Source: Microcaldota archaeon (GTDB lineage Archaea > Micrarchaeota > Micrarchaeia > Anstonellales > Bilamarchaeaceae). From it: DNA of 33,146 nt. Both the position numbers and the translations under genes were made by a program. Positions within the stretch are counted from its first letter, which is position 1. Each line of letters starts with the position of its first letter. Below the pieces are notes generated by a model that was given only the letters and a program-made list of their open reading frames with translations, was not told the origin of the DNA and did not search any database. The stretch is from positions 1-33,146 of the forward strand of contig JAHJCT010000021.1 of NCBI GenBank assembly GCA_018812715.1, written 5' to 3'. This document shows, one piece after another, positions 14,750 through 21,548 of the stretch.

Positions 14750-16626
14750 TTTTTCACTTCATATACTATCATTGAATCGTCTTCATACATAGAACTTCCA
14801 AATTCTTCTTCCAAAGGTGTCTTTATTTTCTCTAATTCTTCTGAATCAAATGGCACATCTGTTCTATAAAAACATTCATTTGTACAGTGAAGTTTTTGAA
14901 CAACAATATAATTATAATTCAGATTTTTTATTACTTTTATTGTTTCTTCTACTCCTGGTTTTTCTGGAAATGGATTGTGATAAATATCAAATACTTGGTA
15001 TTGAGCAAAAAGCTCATTTGCCGGCGCAGGGAACCTTGAAACTGTCCCATAGGAGAGCTTTTTTCCATGAATAGTTTGGTGATAAACCTCGTTTAAGAGT
15101 GTATAATAATTTATATTTGGGTAAAGAAATATTGACTTTTCTGCCGGTTCTTTTGAAAGTTCTATATAAAATTCTGGTACTGGTTGATTGAAAGCAAATT
15201 TATCCAAAGCTGGCCATCTTTCTGCTAAAATCAATATCATTAAAATCATGGCCAATACTACCTTCATTTTGTTCCACGGTAAAAACAATCTTTTGCACAA
15301 AATTCCTATCATTACACTTCCAAACAACAATCCAAATAATATGAAACGTGCAGGCACTCTCAATACTGGCAATAAAGGAAAAAGTGTTTCAACTACAAAT
15401 GGCGTAGCTGCAAGGAGTGCCCCCCCAACTATGATAACCGGAAATGAAAAAAGAAATGCAAGAAGAAACATATCTCTGAAATATTTTTCTTCTTTTGTGG
15501 CTTTCTGAAATATATGAGAAACAACTATCAAACTTATGAATATCAATCCAAGATACGCCCCACTGCGATTATTTGTTAATATTTCTCCAAAAGGGCTAAT
15601 CCCAGAAAAGGCAAGCAGATTTGTAGGTATAACTACTGCTTCCAAAGAACGTGTATATAATATGGTGTTAGTTGCTACCGAGTCAATATAATAATCATAA
15701 CTTGGTTGAATTGCCAAAAATGCCAGATATGCTGCTACTGGCAAAGCAATGATAAGCATAGTTTGCATGAATGCATACTTTTTCTCAGCCTTTTCAAGAT
15801 TTTCTTTTCCAAGGATAATAAATAAAGTTGGAACAATGAAGAAAACAGATGGTAATGTATATGCAATTGTTGCTGGAGCTGAAATAAAACAGAGTATTTC
15901 AAAACAGATCAAAGAACTTATAATTGAGATTGCAAACACAACAACATTTTTTGGTGTAAAAATCCTGAGCTTAGCATGAGTCATATACCTATACACTATA
16001 TCTAAGAAAACAAAGAATCCTGCCATGATTGCTATTGTCATTTCATTCAATGCCACTAATAATAGTGAAAATGCTAAAAAGATCAGATTTCTTCTACTCT
16101 TTTTTTCCAGCATCTCATAATAAAACATAAAGAAAAGAGGGAGGAAGGCCAGCCCCATATTATAATTCAAATGGTGTATTGCCTTCTCAAAATGAAATGC
16201 AGAAAAATTGAAAATGAAAGATCCTATCAAAGATGGAACAAAACTTTTAGTGAATTTATAAACCAAACAAAATGAAAAAATCCCCCCTAAAATAAACGAA
16301 AGAATTTGGAGCACAGTAATTTTTCCAAAAGAACTCCAACTATCTGGAAGAAACAAATACAACATACCCTGGAATGGTGTTGTTCCAGTAGAAGAAAGCG
16401 AAATTCCATACGGATAAAATATCTCATCAGCTATTAATGGATCAGCTCCATTTTCATAATGCCAGAAAAGCCAGATGAAAAATTTGATATCCTCCGTTCC
16501 ATAAAAAACTTCTCCAAAGTTTTCAATTGCTGGATAAAAAATTATTATTGTCAGTACTGTTGTGATGAATAATGCAAGTAAAAAATGATTCAACGAAACT
16601 CCAAGAATTTTCATACTATCATCCAT
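14746..16626 (-). CDS. Large polytopic membrane protein, probably GT-C-like
   Basis: A 626-residue protein with a dozen or so hydrophobic helices, then a soluble C-terminal domain of about 130 residues. After the first helix an extracytoplasmic loop carries acidic residues (FYGTEDIKFFIWLFWHYENGADPLIADEIFYPYG). This layout is common in GT-C glycosyltransferases and relatives such as YfhO-type proteins. I do not assign a precise family. Its start overlaps the end of the upstream methyltransferase gene by 8 bases, and its stop overlaps the next methyltransferase start. It is therefore embedded in a coupled operon with two methyltransferases and an acyltransferase-like gene. Confidence 0.72.
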   Translation of the reverse strand: MDDSMKILGVSLNHFLLALFITTVLTIIIFYPAIENFGEVFYGTEDIKFFIWLFWHYENGADPLIADEIFYPYGISLSSTGTTPFQGMLYLFLPDSWSSFGKITVLQILSFILGGIFSFCLVYKFTKSFVPSLIGSFIFNFSAFHFEKAIHHLNYNMGLAFLPLFFMFYYEMLEKKSRRNLIFLAFSLLLVALNEMTIAIMAGFFVFLDIVYRYMTHAKLRIFTPKNVVVFAISIISSLICFEILCFISAPATIAYTLPSVFFIVPTLFIILGKENLEKAEKKYAFMQTMLIIALPVAAYLAFLAIQPSYDYYIDSVATNTILYTRSLEAVVIPTNLLAFSGISPFGEILTNNRSGAYLGLIFISLIVVSHIFQKATKEEKYFRDMFLLAFLFSFPVIIVGGALLAATPFVVETLFPLLPVLRVPARFILFGLLFGSVMIGILCKRLFLPWNKMKVVLAMILMILILAERWPALDKFAFNQPVPEFYIELSKEPAEKSIFLYPNINYYTLLNEVYHQTIHGKKLSYGTVSRFPAPANELFAQYQVFDIYHNPFPEKPGVEETIKVIKNLNYNYIVVQKLHCTNECFYRTDVPFDSEELEKIKTPLEEEFGSSMYEDDSMIVYEVKK

Positions 16627-17191
16627 TTCTAAAGAGCATTATTGATATACATCCAAAGAAAAACCAAGAATGTTTCTCTAGTTTAAGTCCTAGCTTTTGA
16701 GCCATTTCTATGAGCTGTTTTTCTGTTAACTTGCTATGCTGTCCTTTCCATCTTTCACTGAATGAAGACCAAATTCCCCATATCATTCTCCATCTCAAAA
16801 GTTCTGGCCGAGGCATGCTAACCAGTATGTGACCTTTACTTGTTAATTTTACTGCTTTTTCTAGCATTTTTCGTGGATCTTTTGAATGTTCTATTATTTC
16901 AAGCATCAGTACCAAATCAACTGGTTTGAAATCCAGCTTCGTAAAGTCTCCTTCTGAAAATTCTGCTTTTGGGCATACTTTTCTTGCTTCTTCAAGTGCT
17001 ATCCCGTCAAGGTCACAACCATACAATTTACTGTCTGGAAATTTTTCAGAAAGCATACCAAGAAAATGCCCATCATCACAGCCAACATCAAGAATCCTTT
17101 TTGGTTTAATTCCATCTAACAATTCAATTGTTTTTTTATGACGCGCTTTCAAAAATAGGATCGAAATAAAATTTTTCTTATACATATGCAA
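16619..17191 (-). CDS. Class I SAM-dependent methyltransferase
   Basis: A 190-residue protein with SAM loop RILDVGCDDGHF (about 32-43), the acidic strand end LYGCDLDGIALEEA, and VDLVLMLEIIEHSKDP with the following helix. HILVSMPRPELLRW after it fits the ubiE/Methyltransf_11 group. It differs from the methyltransferase at 14102-14749 and is not a close duplicate. It sits seven bases after the acyltransferase-like gene and overlaps the start of the large membrane-protein gene. AAGGG lies upstream on the minus strand. The substrate is unknown; glycan or polyprenyl-linked sugar is inferred from neighbours. Confidence 0.85.
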   Translation of the reverse strand: MHMYKKNFISILFLKARHKKTIELLDGIKPKRILDVGCDDGHFLGMLSEKFPDSKLYGCDLDGIALEEARKVCPKAEFSEGDFTKLDFKPVDLVLMLEIIEHSKDPRKMLEKAVKLTSKGHILVSMPRPELLRWRMIWGIWSSFSERWKGQHSKLTEKQLIEMAQKLGLKLEKHSWFFFGCISIMLFRNG

Positions 17192-17198
17192 TAACCCT

Positions 17199-18125
17199 TC
17201 ATAAATGATTAAAAATCTGCTTCAGATGGACATGAACAAAATCTATTCCTCTTGACATTAAATAAAGTAATGGCAGACATAATAATGAAAGAATCAAGGC
17301 AATTGGCCATTCAAATCCCAATGCTGTGCTTCCTGAAGTTAAATATCCATAGAAACCTATTGGAATCAATAATACTACAAACATCAATACCCAATATCTT
17401 ATCGGTTTTCTTCCAAGGTACTCCAATTGTTCTATCTCCAAATCTTTAACCAAGGCAAAACCTAGGAGCGAAAGAACAACAGAAAGCATCATGAAGGATG
17501 GACTTGCCACCATTTTGTATGGCGGCACCACTAAAAATAACAATACTGAAATTATCACTGCAATTCCAGTCACTTTTCCTAATTCTTTCATTCTTTTTCC
17601 TGCTATTACACCTGCAAGCATTACTGGTAAATAAAATAATGCTGCAGAATAACCGCCAAGATAATATGCACTAAAATCTGGAAGAAGTACTATTTGCTGT
17701 AGAATTAAATATGCTACAACCACTACAATCCCAACTGCAACTATTATTATTTCAGAAAACCCGAGCAGAACAATTGTTATAAGAAATAAGACAGCACTTA
17801 GCATTACTTCATCCATTCCAAGCATTTCACCAGCAGAAAATGGAGTAAGAAAGAGTGAGATCAACACAAGCTTGCCAAATCTTTCTACAACATCTAAATA
17901 ATAATCTATTTTTTTCTTTTTCTCTCTTTTTTTTGCAAAGAAAACCAGGGACATACCACTTGCAAAAAGAAACATTGGAAGTACAAAATCCCCCAAATGC
18001 AATGAATCATCAACATTATGAATCAAGCAATCAGGCAATTTATCGCTTAATCTCATAATCAATGAGAAAAAGACCATGAGCACTATGCTAAGCCCACGGA
18101 AAGTATCTATTCCCTTTACTCTCAT
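17199..18125 (-). CDS. HGSNAT/DUF1624-like membrane acyltransferase
   Basis: A 308-residue membrane protein with about nine or ten helices. The N-terminus VKGIDTFRGLSIVLMVFFS and the following LGDFVLPMFLFASGMSLVFF match the heparan-alpha-glucosaminide N-acetyltransferase-like fold. That fold moves acetyl groups across membranes onto sugars. The C-terminal segment LEYLGRKPIRYWVLMFVVLLIP fits the same family. It is the first gene of a four-gene minus-strand operon with two methyltransferases and a GT-C-like protein, so sugar acylation of a surface glycan is a reasonable inference. The start codon lies 27 bases from the symmetric TATA element at 18148-18157, suggesting a leaderless mRNA. Confidence 0.75.
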   Translation of the reverse strand: MRVKGIDTFRGLSIVLMVFFSLIMRLSDKLPDCLIHNVDDSLHLGDFVLPMFLFASGMSLVFFAKKREKKKKIDYYLDVVERFGKLVLISLFLTPFSAGEMLGMDEVMLSAVLFLITIVLLGFSEIIIVAVGIVVVVAYLILQQIVLLPDFSAYYLGGYSAALFYLPVMLAGVIAGKRMKELGKVTGIAVIISVLLFLVVPPYKMVASPSFMMLSVVLSLLGFALVKDLEIEQLEYLGRKPIRYWVLMFVVLLIPIGFYGYLTSGSTALGFEWPIALILSLLCLPLLYLMSRGIDFVHVHLKQIFNHL

Positions 18126-18136
18126 GCTTTGAATTT

Positions 18137-18171
18137 CTTACGATATGATTTTAAAATAGAGAAATGATAAT
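18137..18171 (+). repeat. 35-bp direct repeat, copy 1 (carries promoter)
   Basis: Begins CTTACGATATG and ends AGAAATGATAAT; identical in all 35 positions to 18809-18843. It includes the symmetric TATA element and ends five bases before the ATG of the first nucleotidyltransferase gene. With copy 2 it bounds a 672-bp unit of promoter plus nucleotidyltransferase plus HEPN. Confidence 0.9.
18148..18157. promoter_or_regulatory. Symmetric, probably bidirectional TATA box
   Basis: ATTTTAAAAT is a perfect palindrome, centred 24.5 bases before the plus-strand ATG at 18177 and 27.5 bases before the minus-strand ATG at 18125. It may drive two divergent leaderless transcripts, the HEPN/MNT module and the glycosylation operon. 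Confidence 0.6.
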
Positions 18172-18176
18172 CTTTC

Positions 18177-18470
18177 ATGCAAGATATCCAAAATATCAAA
18201 AAGAAATTGCAATCATCCAAAGAAGAAATGAGAAAAAGGTTTGGAGTAAAAAGTATTGGCGTTTTCGGTTCTTATGTGACCGGTAAGCAAAAGACTATTA
18301 GTGATGTTGATGTCCTCGTTGAGTTTGAAACTACCCCAAGTTTGATGGAATTTCTAGAACTTGAGGGGTATCTCACTTCTTTGCTTGATGTTAAGGTAGA
18401 TCTGGTAATGAGGACTGCACTTAAACCTAAGTTGGGTGAACGTATCCTAAAAGAGGTTGTTTATCTATGA
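18177..18470 (+). CDS. mntA: MntA-type minimal nucleotidyltransferase antitoxin
   Basis: A 97-residue minimal nucleotidyltransferase with GVFGSYVTGKQKTISDVD: G31-S32 and D43/D45 give the intact GSX10DXD motif. In characterised MntA/HepT pairs this enzyme adds AMP to the tyrosine of the HEPN toxin motif and silences it. The next gene is a HepT with that tyrosine, overlapping by four bases (ATGA), so the pair looks complete and functional. No DNA-binding domain is present, in contrast to the wHTH fusions elsewhere in the window. The ATG lies 24.5 bases from the TATA centre, implying a leaderless mRNA. Confidence 0.9.
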   Translation: MQDIQNIKKKLQSSKEEMRKRFGVKSIGVFGSYVTGKQKTISDVDVLVEFETTPSLMEFLELEGYLTSLLDVKVDLVMRTALKPKLGERILKEVVYL

Positions 18471-18808
18471 AACAAGAGTTCATAGATTATCTGAATGACA
18501 TTTTTGATTCCATTCAGAAGATAGAAATCTTTACCAAGGACATGTCATTTAAAAAGTTCGAAAAAGATGATAAAACTATCTTTGCTGTTGTTCGTGCCCT
18601 TGAGATCATCGGCGAGGCATCAAAAAAGATCCCTGATAATATAAAGCAAAAACATAGCAATATCCCTTGGAAATCGATGGCTGGAATGAGAGATAAGCTG
18701 ATTCATGAATATTTTGGTGTGGACGTAAAAGTCTTGTGGAAAACCATCGAACAAGATGTCCCACCATTAAAGAATGCCTTTCAGAAACTACTTGAAATTT
18801 ACAAATAG
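18467..18808 (+). CDS. hepT: HepT-type HEPN toxin (DUF86)
   Basis: A 113-residue helical protein with the HepT motif RX4HXY in MRDKLIHEYFG (R75, H80, Y82). The DUF86 core VVRALEIIGEASKKIPDNIK and IPWKSMAGMRDKLIHEYFG is well conserved. HepT proteins are RNases that slow growth when not modified by MntA. The gene starts inside the mntA stop and ends one base before the second copy of the 35-bp promoter repeat, so the unit is compact. Residues needed for both activity and AMPylation are present. Confidence 0.9.
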   Translation: MKQEFIDYLNDIFDSIQKIEIFTKDMSFKKFEKDDKTIFAVVRALEIIGEASKKIPDNIKQKHSNIPWKSMAGMRDKLIHEYFGVDVKVLWKTIEQDVPPLKNAFQKLLEIYK

Positions 18809-18843
18809 CTTACGATATGATTTTAAAATAGAGAAATGATAAT
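18809..18843 (+). repeat. 35-bp direct repeat, copy 2 (carries promoter)
   Basis: Identical to 18137-18171 and starts in the base after the hepT stop. Its end is again five bases from a start codon, here that of the second nucleotidyltransferase at 18849. The sequence outside the repeat differs, so the identity is limited to the promoter unit. Confidence 0.9.
18820..18829 (+). promoter_or_regulatory. TATA box of the second MNT/HEPN pair
   Basis: The same symmetric ATTTTAAAAT as in copy 1, centred 24.5 bases before the ATG at 18849. The identical spacing predicts the same leaderless start and shared control of the two pairs. Confidence 0.6.
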
Positions 18844-18848
18844 AAATC

Positions 18849-19199
18849 ATGGATGAGCTCCAGACAATAACTAAAAAACTCAAAAAAATGAAATCCGTGA
18901 AAGTGGCAATACTTTTTGGTTCATATGCGAAAGGCAAACAAAGAAAGGATTCTGATGTAGATATATGTGTTATTACTGATAGCATTGAAGATCGGGCGTT
19001 GGAACTTTCTTCTGATATATTTGATATCTCATTATTTCATAAACTTCCATTGATTGTTCGTTATCGTGTTTTCAAAGATGGCAAGATTCTTTTCAGCAAA
19101 GATGACAAACTACTGACAAAGCTTAAATTTTGGACCGTGAAGCTTTATCTGGATGAAAAATACTGGCGCGATAGGGCGGTGGCAAAGGTGCTTGCATGA
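18849..19199 (+). CDS. Minimal nucleotidyltransferase antitoxin, second pair
   Basis: A 116-residue MNT protein with ILFGSYAKGKQRKDSDVDICV: G24-S25 and D36/D38 keep the GSX10DXD motif. The C-terminal part (YRVFKDGKILFSKDDKLLTKLKFWTVKLYLDEKYWRD) matches MntA relatives that pair with HepT. It is only distantly similar to the upstream copy at 18177-18470, so the two are not a simple tandem duplication although they share an identical promoter. It overlaps the next HEPN gene by four bases. Confidence 0.88.
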   Translation: MDELQTITKKLKKMKSVKVAILFGSYAKGKQRKDSDVDICVITDSIEDRALELSSDIFDISLFHKLPLIVRYRVFKDGKILFSKDDKLLTKLKFWTVKLYLDEKYWRDRAVAKVLA

Positions 19200-19612
19200 T
19201 TGATAAAGAACAAATTGCGATAATGATCAAAGATATAGAACGCTATCTCTCTGATCTCTCAGAAATGTCTATTAACACTAAAAAAGATCTCCAAGAAAAA
19301 GAAGCTTATTACGCCCTTTCTATGGTAATTTTTGCAGTTATGAATCGCGTTATTGATATCGGAAATGAGATTATTACTGGTTCTGAAAAAATTCCCATTC
19401 CTGGATCCTATAGAGAAACTTTTGAACTTCTTTCCAAAAATGGAGTTATTAATTCCGAAGTTGCAATAAATCTAACAAAACTCATGAAGTACAGAAATGT
19501 TATAGCACACGAATACTACCATCTATCTACTGATGAGCTTTTCAAATTAAAAAAAGATATATATAGCGTTGAAAAATTCATTCAGGAAATAAAAAAATTC
19601 CTGAAAACCTGA
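19196..19612 (+). CDS. HepT-type HEPN toxin, second pair
   Basis: A 138-residue helical DUF86 protein with the toxin motif in MKYRNVIAHEYYHL (R100, H105, Y107; RX4HXY), so RNase and AMPylation residues are intact. The centre EAYYALSMVIFAVMNRVIDIGNEII is the usual HepT helix pair. It overlaps the upstream nucleotidyltransferase stop (ATGA) and ends six bases before the NFACT-R gene, so that housekeeping-like gene may be read from the same promoter. Confidence 0.88.
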   Translation: MIDKEQIAIMIKDIERYLSDLSEMSINTKKDLQEKEAYYALSMVIFAVMNRVIDIGNEIITGSEKIPIPGSYRETFELLSKNGVINSEVAINLTKLMKYRNVIAHEYYHLSTDELFKLKKDIYSVEKFIQEIKKFLKT

Positions 19613-19617
19613 TTATT

Positions 19618-20376
19618 ATGAAAATCAAAATCTTCTATAACAAGTCTGTCCATGAAAATGCTGCTTATTATTATGAGCTTGCCAAAGAATGCAAAGAAAA
19701 AATTTCTGGCCTTGAAAAAGCAATAAAAGAAACTGAAAAAGAAATAGAAGAAGCAAAGAAACCACAGAAAAAAGAAGTAAAAGTTAAAAGAGAAAAAGAA
19801 TGGTATGAAAAGTTCCATCATGCATATACTGCTGATGGCAAACTTTTGATTGGCGGAAGAAATGCACAGCAAAACGATCAGGCTGTAGCAAAATACATGG
19901 AAGATACTGATCTGTTTTTCCATGCAGATATTCAGGGTGCTTCAGCAGTAATCCTGAAAGATGGTTTAAGTGCCAGTGAAGAAGAGCTCCAGGAAACAGC
20001 CCAGTTTGCTGCATGTTTTTCAAAAGCCTGGACTAATGCAAATGCAGCAGTTGATGTTTATGCTGTAAAAAAAGATCAATTAAGCAAACATGCCACTGGT
20101 GGTTTCATTCCAACTGGTGCTTTCGCTATTTTAGGAGAACGAAAATGGTTCAGGAATACTAAACTCCAGCTGCGTATTGGCATTAAAGATGATAAAATAA
20201 CAATCATTCCAGCAGTTTCAAAAATTAGTCTAAAAGATGAGCTTATTCTTGCAGCCTCTAAAACAGGAAAAGAAAAAGGTGCATTGGCAAAATCGCTTGC
20301 AAAAAGATTTAAGGTACATGTTGATGAACTGCTTGAAATCCTTCCAAATGGTAAAAGCAGAACAATGTTAAAATAA
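19618..20376 (+). CDS. Stand-alone NFACT-R (DUF814) RNA-binding protein
   Basis: A 252-residue protein. A short N-terminal segment and a charged coiled coil (about residues 20-58) are followed by the NFACT-R domain: KEWYEKFHHAYTADGKLLIGGRNAQQND, then DLFFHADIQGASAVIL and KHATGGFIPTGAFAI. In RqcH/NEMF proteins NFACT-R follows a large NFACT-N domain and helps bind stalled 50S ribosomes for C-terminal tailing. Here NFACT-N is missing, so the partner half is encoded elsewhere or this is the single-domain form. Its last codons (PNGKSRT) are copied as DNA at 21393-21411 beyond the next gene pair. Confidence 0.85.
   Translation: MKIKIFYNKSVHENAAYYYELAKECKEKISGLEKAIKETEKEIEEAKKPQKKEVKVKREKEWYEKFHHAYTADGKLLIGGRNAQQNDQAVAKYMEDTDLFFHADIQGASAVILKDGLSASEEELQETAQFAACFSKAWTNANAAVDVYAVKKDQLSKHATGGFIPTGAFAILGERKWFRNTKLQLRIGIKDDKITIIPAVSKISLKDELILAASKTGKEKGALAKSLAKRFKVHVDELLEILPNGKSRTMLK
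20345..20363 (+). repeat. 19-bp direct repeat at the 3' end of the NFACT-R gene, copy 1
   Basis: CAAATGGTAAAAGCAGAAC lies inside the coding end of the NFACT-R gene. It matches 21393-21411 at 18 of 19 positions. The two copies bracket the wHTH-MNT/HEPN pair almost exactly, as an integration event would leave. Confidence 0.75.
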
Positions 20377-20386
20377 GGAACGATCG

Positions 20387-20396
20387 TTTTATAAAT
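20387..20396 (+). promoter_or_regulatory. TATA box of the fourth MNT/HEPN pair
   Basis: TTTTATAAAT is centred about 28 bases before the ATG at 20420, implying a leaderless or nearly leaderless mRNA. It is followed at once by the inverted repeat at 20403-20424. Confidence 0.6.
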
Positions 20397-20402
20397 AGTA
20401 TA

Positions 20403-20424
20403 ATCATATTACACATAATATGAT
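20403..20424. promoter_or_regulatory. Operator-like inverted repeat over the start codon
   Basis: ATCATATTA (20403-20411) and TAATATGAT (20416-20424) form a perfect 9-bp inverted repeat with spacer CACA. It covers the predicted transcription start and the ATG at 20420. A winged-helix dimer bound here would block transcription, so autoregulation by the encoded wHTH-nucleotidyltransferase is likely (inference). Confidence 0.55.
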
Positions 20425-20980
20425 AACCAACTGGAACAAGTTTAAAGGATGGGTAGTTTTAGAATATTTCCTTCTCCATCCAAATACCCGAATCCATATA
20501 AATGAACTAAGTCGCCAACTAAAAATAGGTTTGCAAACAGCACATCGATTTTGCAATAGTTATCACAAAGATGGGCTATTACACAAAGCAAAAATTGGTA
20601 ATGTTCATCAGTTCTATCTTAATGAAGGTGATGCGAGAGTAAAATCACTTAAGAAATTTATAGGTCCGTACATTGTCGCAGATGAATTATATCTGAAACC
20701 ATTTCTTGAAGAAAATAACAGCATTCTTTCTATTGCAATTTACGGCAGCTTTGCATCAGGCGAATATGGTGATAAAAGCGATCTGGACATTTTTATATTA
20801 ACAGCTGATAGTAGAAGACCAAACACAATCCCTCTAGCTGCCATAGAGACAAGACTCGGTAGAGAGATTGGGATAACAGTGATGAATCTTGCAGAATGGC
20901 GTAAAAAAGAAAAAAACAAAGATAATTTCTTTTTATCTATAAAAAAGAATAATGTAGTTGTTTGGGGGAATGCAATATGA
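20420..20980 (+). CDS. wHTH-fused minimal nucleotidyltransferase, putative antitoxin
   Basis: A 186-residue protein with the same architecture as the one at 10852-11403. The winged helix occupies about residues 8-68 (IHINELSRQLKIGLQTAHRFCNSY then GNVHQFYL). The nucleotidyltransferase has AIYGSFASGEYGDKSDLDIFI with G109-S110 and D121/D123 intact (GSX10DXD). The C-terminus EWRKKEKNKDNFFLSIKKNNVVVWG is like its paralogue. Its stop overlaps the start of a HEPN gene that is now frameshifted, so this may be an antitoxin without a working toxin. An inverted repeat covers its own start codon. Confidence 0.85.
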   Translation: MITNWNKFKGWVVLEYFLLHPNTRIHINELSRQLKIGLQTAHRFCNSYHKDGLLHKAKIGNVHQFYLNEGDARVKSLKKFIGPYIVADELYLKPFLEENNSILSIAIYGSFASGEYGDKSDLDIFILTADSRRPNTIPLAAIETRLGREIGITVMNLAEWRKKEKNKDNFFLSIKKNNVVVWGNAI

Positions 20981-21392
20981 CTTATGAAGAATGTTTTGAA
21001 CGGGGCAATTAAGAAAAGCATATATTAGTGAGGAGGAAATTCAAAATCAAATAAAAATTGCTGAAGATTATGTGAGAAAGGCCGAGATAGTATGTGGGAA
21101 AGAAACCTATGATATTTCGTTTCTAACTGCGTACATTAGCATCTTCCATTCTGCAAGGGCTATTCTCTTCAAGAAAGGTTATAAGGAAAGAAGCCATTTT
21201 TGTCTATTTGAATTCATTAGACAAGAGTTCAGAAATGATCCTGATTTAGTACGCTTTGCTGAAATAGGGCACAATTACAGAGAGATGAGACGAGTAATTC
21301 AGTATGAAGGTTCATTTTGCTCTGAAGATAGTGCAAAAGAAGCTATAGATGATGCAAAGAAATTTTTGAGGACAGTTAAGAAACTCATTTAA
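20977..21392 (+). pseudogene. HEPN (UPF0332-like) gene broken by a frameshift in a G run
   Basis: The ATG at 20977 overlaps the upstream stop and encodes MTYEECFERG, but the frame meets TAA at 21010-21012. From about 21003 the -1 frame continues without a stop as QLRKAYISEEEIQNQIKIAEDY and on to the HEPN core FLTAYISIFHSARAILFKKGYKERSH. One extra G in the GGGG at 21002-21005 would join the two into a protein of about 139 residues. In addition, where the paralogue at 10424-10855 has RTTRHK, this one has REMRRV, so the catalytic-type His is Arg. It could be a real mutation, a homopolymer read error or, less likely, programmed slippage. A GTG at 21072 could start a shorter product. Confidence 0.75.
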
Positions 21393-21411
21393 CAAATGGT
21401 AAAAGTAGAAC
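21393..21411 (+). repeat. 19-bp direct repeat, copy 2, beyond the HEPN gene
   Basis: CAAATGGTAAAAGTAGAAC begins in the base after the HEPN stop and matches the end of the NFACT-R gene (20345-20363) with one mismatch. In the NFACT-R frame it again reads NGKSRT before diverging and reaching a stop, so it may be the displaced original gene end. Confidence 0.7.
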
Positions 21412-21519
21412 TGTTATGATATTTAATGGCAAATAAGTATGGTTAGCCACTTATGAAGCTGGAACTGATATGATTGCCATATATCTAGAGTTACAATAAC
21501 TTCTCTCCTTTTACTTTAC

Positions 21520-21527
21520 TTTTTAAG
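21520..21527 (+). promoter_or_regulatory. TATA-like box of the giant surface-protein gene
   Basis: TTTTTAAG is centred about 25 bases before the ATG at 21549 in a pyrimidine-rich stretch. No Shine-Dalgarno site is evident, so a leaderless transcript is likely. The rest of the 156-base gap shows only the 19-bp repeat. Confidence 0.5.
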
Positions 21528-21548
21528 TCTATTCGTCGTATCTTCCTT

